Shown in pieces: positions 10,503 through 21,300 of a stretch of DNA of 64,000 nt (its first letter is position 1; every line of letters begins with the position of its first letter). The position numbers and the translations under genes are program-made. Under the pieces are notes generated by a model. The model ran no database searches and had not been told where the DNA came from. It saw only the letters and a program-made list of their open reading frames with translations. Origin of the DNA: Chrysogorgia sp. JL179-B06 (taxonomy: Eukaryota; Cnidaria; Anthozoa; Scleralcyonacea; Chrysogorgiidae); the NCBI GenBank assembly GCA_035772405.1, contig JAYKKM010000196.1, positions 3,707,001-3,771,000 on the forward strand. The letters run 5' to 3'.

Positions 10503-12158
10503 AAGCGCTTTTGCGCTTTATCCAGTGTGCGTTTATATGCGAGAAAATAGGGTAGTCGGATACGGGCTAACCAGAGCTTATAATATAAAGGATTTTTAAG
10601 GTCTTTTAGAAAGTCCGAACCAGCTTCCTTTTGTATTGGCCAGGACCAAAGGTCCATTGTATTTGAATCAGACCAATATACCTCATGACCCATGCCCACA
10701 ACCAGAATTATTATTTTCTTATTAGTATCCTTAGTGTGTCCGTATAAATAAGAGACATGTCTATCGTGAGGCGTTTTTTATTGTATAGCTTTTTATCTTC
10801 CTTGACTTTTTTTACTTGAGTATGAAGCGACAAATGAAGCACTTAATAAATATCGCCGACAGCCAGAGGAATCTGGTGGATGTGATGTAAAGGCCAAGGT
10901 AATTGTAAACGTAAAATATAAATAATTTAAATGTAAAAAATTGATGGCTGTCAGTTCCCATGGATGAACGAGCAAAAGATGGCGGATCAAATCCGCATGA
11001 ATGATGCTCTCTAATTAAGGTTCCAAAAAGTGCTTCTTTAAACAAAAGCTTGAGACTCTATTTACACGATGTCTTCACGATTTGAAAGCTAAACTATATC
11101 GTACCGTTTAGGCTTTCCATTTACACGATTCCAGCACTACCATACATGACATGAAAGGTGGTCCTAATCGGCACCAAACAAGTTGAACTGGTATCGTGTA
11201 CTTATACCGGTATGACTTCACAACGGTAATTCGTTGCAACAGGAAATATCGCTTTTCAATACTTTTTTACTGTCTCGATATAGTAATATACTTTCTACAG
11301 TATGTTACTGCTCAACCATATACACACACATTTCGTTATAAAAAAGAAAAGACAGTACCGGAGAAATTTGTACGAGAGATTCTGCTAGAAATAAATGACC
11401 AAGTATTGAAGTATACTAAGTATTTACATTTACAAGAACTTCTTACTTTATTCTCGACCATCTTTGAAAGGACAAATGCATGTTACTACAAGAAACGTTT
11501 CGGCCCTTACAGGGTTATCCTGTCCAAGCCTGTCTCCCATCCGATCCTAAAACAAATGCTTGATTCTCAGCATCGACCGTATTTTGAGTCCCGCGTGAAT
11601 ATATTTTTGTACTATTTTGTTAGCCCTGGAATAATTTTATAACTATGCTTTCGTGATTATTTGTTTTGTGATCACAAAAATAGTAAAATACGTGCATTCA
11701 TTGGTTTGTGACAGTAATGCATTGCTTTGGGGAAAACAAAGAAATATAAAAGACCTCCCTCTGCAATTTCAAAATTTTGTAGAATATTTTTTTATATTAT
11801 ATTTTATATTTTTTTATATATATTTTTTATGATGTTGCACAAAAGGTTGTCAGGTGTCAAGCATTTTGTGTAACATTTACATTTAAAACTCGTGGTTGAA
11901 AATCGTCCCTGTAACATCATCGCCTTTACGGACGTTTCCATCTCCTGATTATTTCGTTATTTTATTTCGATAATTATTTTACGTTCCCTGACGAAAGTAA
12001 AAACCTTGACTGTGTTTTGATTTTGTCATGAACTTCCCATGAAATCTCTATTTTTGTTGCCACACTTGTAATTTCTATATTTAAACGATACTGTGCGGGC
12101 ACTAAGCTAATCATATTTTTAAAATTTATGGATAATTTGTAATTTTAGCTGAACACAG
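10503..12158. other. No recognisable gene
   Basis: AT-rich DNA with one longer ORF (11,196-11,642, listed separately). ORFs at 10,793-11,045 on the minus strand overlap in different frames and look like chance. Confidence 0.4.
11196..11642 (+). CDS. Unrecognised 148-residue ORF
   Basis: I do not recognise it. The first ~45 residues are aromatic and hydrophobic; the rest is mixed (ILLEINDQVLKYTKYLHLQE). There is no motif, no partner exon and no clear signal peptide. In AT-rich animal DNA an ORF of this length can arise by chance. Confidence 0.12.
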   Translation: MYLYRYDFTTVIRCNRKYRFSILFYCLDIVIYFLQYVTAQPYTHTFRYKKEKTVPEKFVREILLEINDQVLKYTKYLHLQELLTLFSTIFERTNACYYKKRFGPYRVILSKPVSHPILKQMLDSQHRPYFESRVNIFLYYFVSPGIIL

Positions 12159-12162
12159 TTAA

Positions 12163-12468
12163 AGGAGCAGTATCGCAAGCTGCGCATGCGTCAGGTCTTC
12201 GACAGTTTAATTTGTAATTTGAAATTCAAAATGGAGTCAGTGGCCGGCAAAGCGCATGGTGGAAAACGCGAGTACTCCGGGCGAAAGAAAAAGTTTCTGG
12301 GACATATCAAGAAGCGAAAAAAGCGTGGAATAGCTGTCACAAAAGGATATATTTGATCAAAACTATATTCCAGTCATGGATAGAAGCAAAAGAATTAGCT
12401 GGATATTTGCCGAAGGCAGCCGAATACATAAATAAATAATAAACTTGCGCATCTCATGACACTGTCCT
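12163..12468. mobile_element. TTAA-flanked MITE with coding passenger
   Basis: AGGAGCAGT and ACTGTCCT form short inverted ends, each bordered by TTAA (12,159-12,162 and 12,469-12,472). Unlike other MITEs here, the interior is GC-richer and protein-like. Confidence 0.65.
12231..12439 (+). pseudogene. Captured coding fragment inside the MITE
   Basis: ATG at 12,231 opens a Lys/Arg-rich frame (GGKREYSGRKKKFLGHIKK) that stops at 12,354. A second frame overlapping its end gives KKAWNSCHKRIYLIKTIFQS and WIEAKELAGYLPKAAEYINK, stopping at 12,437-12,439. The second part resembles an RIYLS-x-F-x-W-x-x-x-K pattern seen in repeated invertebrate mobile-element proteins. A single frameshift would separate the two parts. 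Function unknown. Confidence 0.4.
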
Positions 12469-12841
12469 TTAATTCGTTGGTCTTCTTCTTAACATTTTTA
12501 GGAAAGTGGAGAGTGTAGTGGTGGAAAATCATTGTTTCCTTCTCTTCTCCTTGTTGTTGTTCTTCAAATGGCCATCTTCCTAAAACCTGGCTATATTATA
12601 TTGCATGAGTAAGAGACAGACATTTGAAGTTTTATTTCGTTTTATATAGTCTATTGAGATACATGTAAATAGATTTATTAATAAGAAGATATGTGAGTTT
12701 ATCGACATTATTTAGACAGCAATTCAAACTGTGTTTTACCTTTCACTATGCATTCTAACGTAAACATTCCAACAAGAGTCTTGGAACGAAACTGTTTTCT
12801 CCATCAGTTTGAATGGTGATATTTAATAAATTATAATCAAC

Positions 12842-12891
12842 TACAGTCGAACCCTCTTATAGCGGACACTCCTCTTAATGGTTCGACTGTA
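12842..12891. repeat. Pogo/Tigger-like TIR remnant
   Basis: TACAGTCGAACCCTCTTATA opens and GGTTCGACTGTA closes a 50-bp inverted pair. CAGTCGAACC...CTTAT is close to the terminal consensus of Tigger/pogo elements. Only the ends survive. Confidence 0.5.
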
Positions 12892-13204
12892 TTGGACTAA
12901 ATTAAAATTAAGATTAAATTAGATTGGTATAGATTATTTATTACTTAGATTGTGATAATGTAAATTGACAGTTAATTAAAATTTTAAATATCAGTTTGAA
13001 GTCTTCCAAAAAATCGATTCTATGGCATCCCCATAACTGAATGTTAAATAATTCTTTTCATGAAAAATTTGCGACAGCCAAGCAAAACCCGATAAGCACT
13101 GCAAGTTTTATATGTTCAGTAATTTTGAAAACCAACGTTGTCGATAACAGCAAGGTGTTAACAAATAATTTCCCAACGCAGCCAGGTAATAAATCAGTTT
13201 TACG

Positions 13205-13640
13205 TACGAAACTGACATTTACTCCTGATCACAGTCATTGCACGGAATGGAATAAATAGCGTCTTTCCTGTGTTCTTTCGCAATACGATCCTTAGGTTTT
13301 GCAAAAATATGACCCAACGTCAAGAAGGGTTTTTGTCTTTTTGAGCAACTTTTACGTTGAAACTACCGAAGATTCTTTTAATTGGTTCCGTAACCTTAAA
13401 TATACGGAACAACCGCAAAACTCCTGCCTAGGAAATCGTGAGTGTGCAGGCTAAGGGGCGGTGCAGGCTAGCAATAGAGCGCCCGAACATTCGTTCTCGA
13501 GAGTTTGTACGTGGTGGTGTAACTGCAGGTTTTAAACAGTTTTTAGAAAATCATTAGGATAGTTATTCGCGTTCAAAGTGTCCTCACTTCCCTTGGTACG
13601 CGTTGAGTTCTCAAAAACAAAGTTCTAGGAACGGAAATCT
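13205..13640 (-). pseudogene. Penelope-like element fragment (RT C-terminal region)
   Basis: On the minus strand the sequence parallels the copy at 2,805-3,180: TAAAACCTGCAGTTAC, GTAGTTTCAACGTAAAAGTT, TTGACGTTGGGTCATATTTT, then the region before the GIY-YIG domain. It carries a small insertion and stops, and ends before the endonuclease block. The plus-strand ORF at 13,041-13,259 is largely its antisense shadow. Confidence 0.65.
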
Positions 13641-13758
13641 TATGGCACCACGCAGGCTCTGATTGGTCAATACCCGTATTTGGATCAGCCATCCAAACAC
13701 GGAAATTTCCCGCCAAAAATTTCCTTACGTTTTGCTGCTCGTTCTCTTGTATTAAGCA

Positions 13759-14018
13759 AGTGTGACCGTGGTCTCCGAGACTAATTTGTTTCCGAGACTT
13801 TTGTTTCCGAAGTCTCGGACACAAAATCTCATTCAAGTGTATCATCGAAGTCTCTGAAACATTTGTGTCGGAGACTTCTCTCTGTGATTAGAACACGGTT
13901 CTATTTCGGAAACAATTAAGATCTCCATTGGTATCCGACACAAAAAGTTTCAGAGACTTCAATGATACACTTGAAGACTTCGGAAACAAAAGTCTCGGAA
14001 ACCACGTAGTGTGTCACC
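13759..14018. mobile_element. Foldback MITE (GTGTGACC ends)
   Basis: Arms of about 115 bp containing TCCGAGACTTTTGTTTCCGA, TCAAGTGTATCAT and TCTCTGAAAC motifs are inverted copies across a short centre. No coding content. Confidence 0.7.
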
Positions 14019-14032
14019 GGCTTTATTTTATA

Positions 14033-14187
14033 AAAGAAATAACCTAATGGTTTTTCCGTGTTTGGACACTGTTATCCAAACACTTGGGAAGTTGCTCGAC
14101 TTTCGAAAAGCTAGACTCGCCTAGCGCGCAACTTCCGGCGTGTTTGGATCATAGTATCCAAACACGGAAACCATTAGGTATTTCTTT
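14033..14187. mobile_element. Short palindromic MITE
   Basis: AACCTAATGGTTTTTCCGTG and TGTTTGGA are matched by the complement at 14,150-14,187. The interior holds a second inverted pair based on TATCCAAACAC. Related TATCCAAACAC motifs recur near 13,665 and 16,036. Confidence 0.65.
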
Positions 14188-14212
14188 AATGAAAGATATT
14201 TGTCAGTGTGTG

Positions 14213-14313
14213 TTGGTTTTTGGTGGGTATAAACATTCATTCTTTTCACGTTCTACTGCGAATTGGTTTTCGGTGGGTAAACATTCATTCTTTTCACGTT
14301 CTACTGCGAATTG
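14213..14313. repeat. Tandem duplication of a 50-bp unit
   Basis: Two nearly identical units, each containing AAACATTCATTCTTTTCACG and TTCTACTGCGAATTG. They give the duplicated peptide in the ORF at 14,084-14,314, which I do not consider a gene. Confidence 0.85.
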
Positions 14314-14334
14314 ACTTGAAGGCTAACGCCTCAT

Positions 14335-14510
14335 GAATCATGTTAATAAAAACGTCATCATCAGTTCTATGAGGGTATAAAAATAGGGATCTTAATATAT
14401 GACGAAGACGCTAGATTGGAGTGTCGAAACGTTGGGTCATTAAAGTTACGTTCAAAAACCTTTTAAACCAGAGTAGCGTCAAACTATGTCTGAGCAATGT
14501 GTTGCCATAT
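14335..14510 (+). mobile_element. Penelope-like 3' terminal remnant
   Basis: It matches the 3' end of the 2,805-3,600 element: AGTTCTATGAGGGTATAAA, GGAGTGTCGAAACGTTGGGT and GAGTAGCGTCAAACTATGTC. The hammerhead core is decayed: the CTGATGA position reads ATGACGA, while stem II is still pairable (GACGCT / AGTGTC). Confidence 0.65.
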
Positions 14511-14518
14511 ATTATTAC

Positions 14519-14948
14519 TTATTATACCCTCACATGTAATCCACCAATCAACTGTCTCTATTAGCGTCACGTGGCAGCCCAATATTTACGATGTAGGGCA
14601 GCTACATATTGGGCAGTAACCTTTGGACTGTTTACGTGCGAAGAAACATCTTTATGTTAAGATATTTTGTTCGATATAATAAAATACCTATTGGATTCAT
14701 CTTCGCCCAATATTACAAAATATTTAAGTCTCGATTTGCTATATTAGGCTCGACCGGTCTCGCCAATATTGAATTCTCGACTTAAATATTTTGCAATATT
14801 GGGCTCAGAGCTTAATATTGCAAATAGAGAGTTATATTTTGTCATATAGAGAGTCAAAAGGTTGCTGTCCTACATCGTAAAATATTGGACTAACACGTGA
14901 TGCTAATAGCGACAATTGATTGGACGATTATATGTGAGGGTATAATAA
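14519..14948. mobile_element. 430-bp MITE just downstream of CCDC146
   Basis: TTATTATACCCTCACAT starts the left end; the right end is its complement with few changes. Arms of about 85 bp include CCAATCAACTGTC and ACGATGTAGG pairs. It lies 155 bp past the CCDC146 stop codon, so it may fall in or next to the 3' UTR. Confidence 0.75.
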
Positions 14949-15102
14949 ACCGACGCTAACCTTGAGTAAATTATATTTCTACTCTTACAATGCGTGTTTT
15001 ACGACGTTAAAACGAGTAACAACATTAAATATAAAAACACGAGGCATTTCACTAAACAGTTTCTTATAATATACATCTACAAGTAATAATATCGTCTATG
15101 AT

Positions 15103-15306
15103 TTAGATCTCAATTGGTTTGACAACCGGTTTGCGCACATGTCTCATCGAAGAGCCAGGTTCTGTTGGTTTGAATGGAGCGAGAGCACCATATGGACGAG
15201 GAATTGGTAATTCTGCGTCATCATCTGGGATATAAGCATTAGGACGAGGCTCTGCTGTCGTGTACACATCGCCACCAACCGTGTACTGTTCTTGTAGAGC
15301 TTCAAC
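15103..15306 (-). CDS. CCDC146: CCDC146 exon 23 (C-terminus and stop)
   Basis: Acceptor ACAG|GTTGAAG; stop TAA at 15,103-15,105. Encodes residues 882-948, the best conserved part: [45 protein letters not shown]. This tail is not coiled coil. Confidence 0.95.
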   Translation of the reverse strand, partial: VEALQEQYTVGGDVYTTAEPRPNAYIPDDDAELPIPRPYGALAPFKPTEPGSSMRHVRKPVVKPIEI

Positions 15307-18300
15307 CTGTCAAGGTTTTAAGAAAAGAAACGTTGGTCATTTTTAATCTTTTGGAAGACAGTTTCTGAAGCTCCATTAGCCATACATATAATAAATATAT
15401 GTTATTTACCGGCTGGGAGCAGAGGTCCGTATGGAGAAATATTTCGCGAGGTCTCAAAAACGGACCGAGGCCGCAGACCGCGGGACGTTATTGAGACCAA
15501 GGGAAATATTTCTCAATACAGACCAACCAAAACGGTAAATTATTTATTTATTTTTTCCTTAATATCCTGGCTCAAATAATTTTGAAGTTAGTTTCTATTA
15601 ACAAACTATTAGTCAACTTTTAGTTTCTATATTAAAACAATTAGATTATTCGTTCAATCTAAATTTCTGACTATGAGATGATAGTTAACTCGGGCTTCGC
15701 CTTCGTTATATATTATTCGCCTTCGTTATATATATTATTCGTTATATTATTATAGCGTTAGGCTTTATAATTAGTTTTATAAGTAACATTAAGAATATAT
15801 TGTTGTAAGAGCATTGAGACTATTGTATAATGCTCCTAATACGTCTTTTTTATTATTATTATATAACTGTAGTAAATACAGGAGCTTGGAGTAGACAGAC
15901 GATACATGAACGATACATCATTCTCTCGCCATCTTATAGTCTCGGGAGCTCAATGGTTAGTCTCTCACCGACAATCAGAAGGTTACAGGTTCGATTACTG
16001 TGCAGGATTTTATCGTCCTTGTCCTGTATAGTTTATTCTCCTGTTATCCAAACACGTGGGAATCTTATCGCGTCATTTCTTCTTTTGTTTCTTTCACTAT
16101 GTACAATCTCTGGGGATTGTCTATGGTGACAACGTATGTATGTAACAACGACATAATATACAAAAATATAAAAATAAGAAATTTGGTGAAGAACCTCAGA
16201 ACGCTTCGACTTTTCTTGCTTCCTTCGTTGCTCATCTCGTAAGATTTTCAACCACATTTTCTCAGCCTCTTCATTTGGTGGTTCTCCTTTCTCCATCCGT
16301 ATATAACATTGTTCAAGTAAACCTTCTTTCTCTTTCACTTCTTGCTGTAGTTTAAGAGCATTAGCCTACAGAGCAGCAAAAAATTGGATACAAATTATAG
16401 TATAATTAGCGGTTGATTTTGAGAATGGTCTTGTTTGAGAACAGCAAGGAGGTGTTAACAAATAATTTCTTATTAATTAAAATACAAAAATTTCAAAAAG
16501 GGAAATGAAGATTAATTTGTAATAATAGCTGCGTGGGTAGTCCAAGAGGAAAATTGAGAGATTTTCTATCTTTTGAGTAAAACCCGAAACCAAGAGCAGT
16601 AAAGAAACGTCAGAGTGTAAAAAGTTTAAAGGGTAATTGCAACAAAAATCATAATTTCCAATTTTTGACTTTCTGACCAACAAACAGGCTACAAAGGTAA
16701 TTTAAGTAAATAAAACTGCTCTTGTACAAGCACTCATTGACCAAAACAACCCTATCACCCGCCATCTTGTTGTAATACTTTGCCTAATTAATTAACTGGG
16801 AAGTTTATGACGTCACAAGCTGGGTAAACCTGATGAAACTACTTTGTGGGTAAACTACTAAAAAAACTACTTTAAACTACTTTAAACTACTTTAAACTAC
16901 TTTAAACTACTTTAAACTGCTTTAAACTACTTTAAACTACTTTAAACTACTTTAAACTACTTCAAACTACTTCAAACTACTTCAAACTACTTCAAACTAC
17001 TTTAAATTACTTCAAACTACTTCAAACTACTTCAAACTACTTTAAACTACTTTAAACTACTTTAAACTACTTTAAACTACTTCAAACTACTTCAAACTAC
17101 TAATTGCAACTACTTCAAACTACTTTAAACTGCTTCAAACTACTTTAAACTACTTTAAACTACTTTAAACTGCTTCAAACTACTTCAAGCTACTTCAAGC
17201 TACTTCAAGCTACTTCAAGCTACTTTAAACTACTTTAAACTACTTTAAACTACTTCAAACTACTTCAAACTACTTTAAACTACTTTAAACTACTTCAAAC
17301 TACTTTAAACTACTTTAAACTACTTTAAACTACTTTAAACTACTTTAAACTACTTTAACTACTTTAAACTGCTTCAAACTGCTTCAAACTACTTCAAACT
17401 ACTTTAAACTACTTTAAACTGCTTCAAACTACTTTAAACTACTTTAAACTACTTTAAACTACTTTAAACTACTTTAAACTACTTTAAACTACTTCAAACT
17501 ACTTCAAACTACTTCAAACTACTTCAAACTACTTTAAACTACTTTAAACTACTTTAAACTACTTCAAACTACTTTAAACTACTTTAAACTACTTCAAACT
17601 ACTTCAAACTACTTCAAACTACTTTAAACTACTTTAAACTACTTCAAACTACTTCAAACTACTTCAAACTACTTCAAACTACTTCAAACTACTTTAAACT
17701 ACTTTAAACTACTTTAAACTACTTTAAACTACTTTAAACTACTTCAAACTACTTTAAACTACTTTAAACTACTTTAAACTACTTTAAACTATTTTAAACT
17801 ACTTTAACTAATTTAAACTACTTTAAACTACTTTAAACTACTTTAAACTACTTTAAACTACTTCAAACTACTTCAAACTACTTCAAACTACTTCAAACTA
17901 CTTTAAACTACTTCAAACTACTTTAAACTACTTCAAACTGCTTCAAACTACTTTAAACAACTTCAAACTACTTTAAACTACTTTAAACTACTTTAAACCA
18001 CTTAACACTACTTCAAACTACTTTAAAATACTTTTTGGTCGAGTTTCCGCGGAATATATTTTTTTAAAATGATGTGGTTCAATTGAAAAAGAAAGACATT
18101 CACAAACATCGAGTTTCAGACTAATAAAAACATGAGCATGGCTAGATAAAATTTTCGCTTTACCCTGGTTGTAACGTCACATGCATATAAAAAATATACA
18201 TCCACGATGATTCGGGTTAGCGAATGAATTAAGCGCAATTAATTTGTTTTATTTGAATACTTTGGATCTAAATACACACCAATTTTATTTTCGCTTCATT

Positions 18301-21300
18301 TATTTGCTTTTCGCAACTTTTATTATTATATTCATAATTTTGCATAATATTTGAGTAGAAATGAGTGCAATGAAGCATTTTATTCACTCTAGATAAAAGA
18401 AGTTTATAGACGTGTAGACCGTACATTGAACAACAACAATATTTTATTGTATATGAAAAAGTGTGGTCATGGTCATGCACCAGGACCAACCTTAAATATG
18501 AAATAACCCGCTGGTGAAGGTATGCAGTCTCTGAGTGCCTTCTAGTTATAATTGTAATTAATTTAAATTTGATATGATCTTTGTATTCTCACCTGGTTCA
18601 TTGACAGTTCTGATACCATAGCCATAATTTTTCTGGTCGTGGCTTTGATTTTTGCTTGGAATTCATTCACCTTCGTGATAACAAGAAAAGAGATAATATA
18701 CAATTGTTGGATGAGGCTGAGCATGATATCAAAAATTATCCAGACCGAGGTCAATGTTATCTGCCAAAGCCGAAGGCTGAGGCGGATAACATTGACCGAG
18801 GACGCTGGATAATTCTTGATGTCATGCGTAAGCCTAATCCAATAATTGTTTTATTACACATTGTTCAAAATATTCTTACTAAAAATAAGCGCGCTTTTTC
18901 GCGCGCTTTTCCTAGTGACGTCATCAGCGTCCAATAATATTTTTTTGGACACCACCGTCCAATAATTCACAGTATTCGACGGAAATGACGTTGCGCCTGC
19001 CGGACATTGAGAATTCACTGGAGTATGTTGACCAATAAGAAACGAGAATGAAGCTTGAATATATAATAACAAATGTTATCATTCGTCTAAAACCTACCTT
19101 CTCAAACGCTTCATAGTATAGATTCCCTAGACCGAAGAAAACACTGACGTTTCAAGAAAAGGCCCTCAGAGTGAATGGCCTCTACTAAAGGTCCTTCTTG
19201 GAAACGTTAGCTGTTTCATTCCTCTATCTTGGCAGTTCACTAATCTTTCTTGCTTTCATACTTAGGCGGTGTTGACATGCGCGGCCAGCTGAAACTCATA
19301 CTGGCCTGACTTTGTTAATTTCATCTTTTGTTTACATGAGGCCGGCCTTGAAGTCAGCCTTGATTACAGACCAAATATGGAGCTTAATTCAAAATTCGTG
19401 TTAAAGGGATACTGCCAAAATCAAATGTAGTTCATATGAAAGATCTTACTGCATTTAGTTTATTTCAAAAGTTTCAGCATTCCTATCAATTTAGTTAAGA
19501 AGATATGGCTAGTTGAAGTTGGAGAGATTGTCCAATTTCGACGCCATATTTGTTTCTCAAATATGACGTCAAAGAGTGATATTATCTCGTATTATGCCTA
19601 AGAAGCTCCTTTATTTTCCCACATGAGGAACTAAATAGTCGTCCAAAGAGCATTCACAACAGCTATCACTTCTCCACTACCGATAAAGAATCACTCAATG
19701 ACGTCATATTTTCAAAACCAATATGGCGTCAAAATCCTCAAATTTTCAACTTCAACTCGCCATATCTTCTTAACTAATTGATAAGAATGCTGAAACTTTG
19801 GAAATGAACTAAAGTCAGTAAGATCTTTCATACGAACTACAATTGTATTTTGGTTGGAGTATCCCTTTAAGCTGACTCGCGTTACATATTTTTTCTTGAT
19901 TTAAGGAATAATATCCTTAAATCAAGTTTTTGTTAGACTTTAGAAAATAACACTTACTCATTGGCTAATAGCGGCTCGGAATTTTAGAGTACTGACCACT
20001 AGGCTAATGCCACCCGAAAAAAGTTGACTTAAAGTTGTAAAACTATTTTAATAACCAAACATTATTGTTGTAAACTTTTGTAGTATTTGTACAAAAGTTA
20101 CGTTCAACATAAACCAACAAAATCAACCAACTTTGCTCGTTTAAGTAGTTTCGAAACATTTTTTCAAAACCAGTCACGCGACTTCCTTATTTGGCTACCG
20201 ATGCCGTTCCTATTTGGTAATGGACAGTACCGTGAATTTTGTTATTAAGGAAAACAATAAACACGAAATTTACCGACCAGGTCGGTCGGTATTGGGAAAA
20301 ACAGAGCCCTCGGTTTTGAGTACGTCCCCTCGTCCTGCGGTCTCAAAACCTCTGGCACTATATTTGAATAATTACACAAGGGGATATAACGCTTTTCATT
20401 TAACGCATTGAATTCCTATTAATTATTGACGTAATTCCGGTCTCCGTAGCCTGATCGAGACCAGCAAGCTGACCAATCACAGCGTGCGTAGATTAAACAT
20501 TAATTTATAATACATGGCAAAACAGCGTTGGAAATGCACCTTTTTTGCCAGATTAAGTGTATCTTCTTTGCCTGTCTCTGCCTTCTTTTTAGTTCTTTCC
20601 GAAAGCCTACTGACTTCTTCAAATATTAAATCCTTCTCCAATAGTTTCTCTTCTTTTTCTGCTAATCTCATTTCAAGCTATGGGAAATAATAACAGATCT
20701 CAGGTTAAATCGTTTCGCAATTCGCAAAAAAGCGAAAAAAATAGTGTCATCTCGAAAACTCAAGATTCCAATTAATAACAATACGAAAATAATTGGATTA
20801 TTATGTATTCTTCACTCGATTGTGATAATTGATTGTCAGCATACATATATTATTTATAGCTTATAATAATAGCTTGCTCGCGTCGTGGTTGTCCGAAAAG
20901 AAACATGGCGGTGGAAGAAGAAAAAACTCATTCACGGGACAAGGTTTATTGATAATTTGTCGCGTATTATTTAATTTTCAGTTTTATTTCCGTCTTGAAA
21001 TATACCTGAGTAACCTGACACTGTAAAGCTTATTCTGTACGTTTATCGTTTGCAAACGAATAAATTACAGATTAAAGGACATTGGTAACAAAAATCATAA
21101 TTTCCGACTTTCTGATTAACAAACAGGCTTACGAAGGTAATCCAAGTAAACAAAACTACTCTTGTACAAAACAACAGTACTAATTTTAACCACAGAAAAT
21201 CCTGTCATCCGCCATCTTGTTGTAATATTTTACCTAATTAACTGAGGTAAACCTGATGAAACTACTCTGTATGGCCGAGTTTCCGCAGAATGCTTTTTAA

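Noticed and set aside
16850..18031. CRISPR-like array
   Set aside because: The 10-bp units are contiguous with no spacers, and the DNA is an animal intron.
19095..19131. Extra CCDC146 exon between exons 20 and 21
   Set aside because: An AG...GT-bounded segment exists, but exons 20 and 21 already join in phase and align continuously with the human protein.
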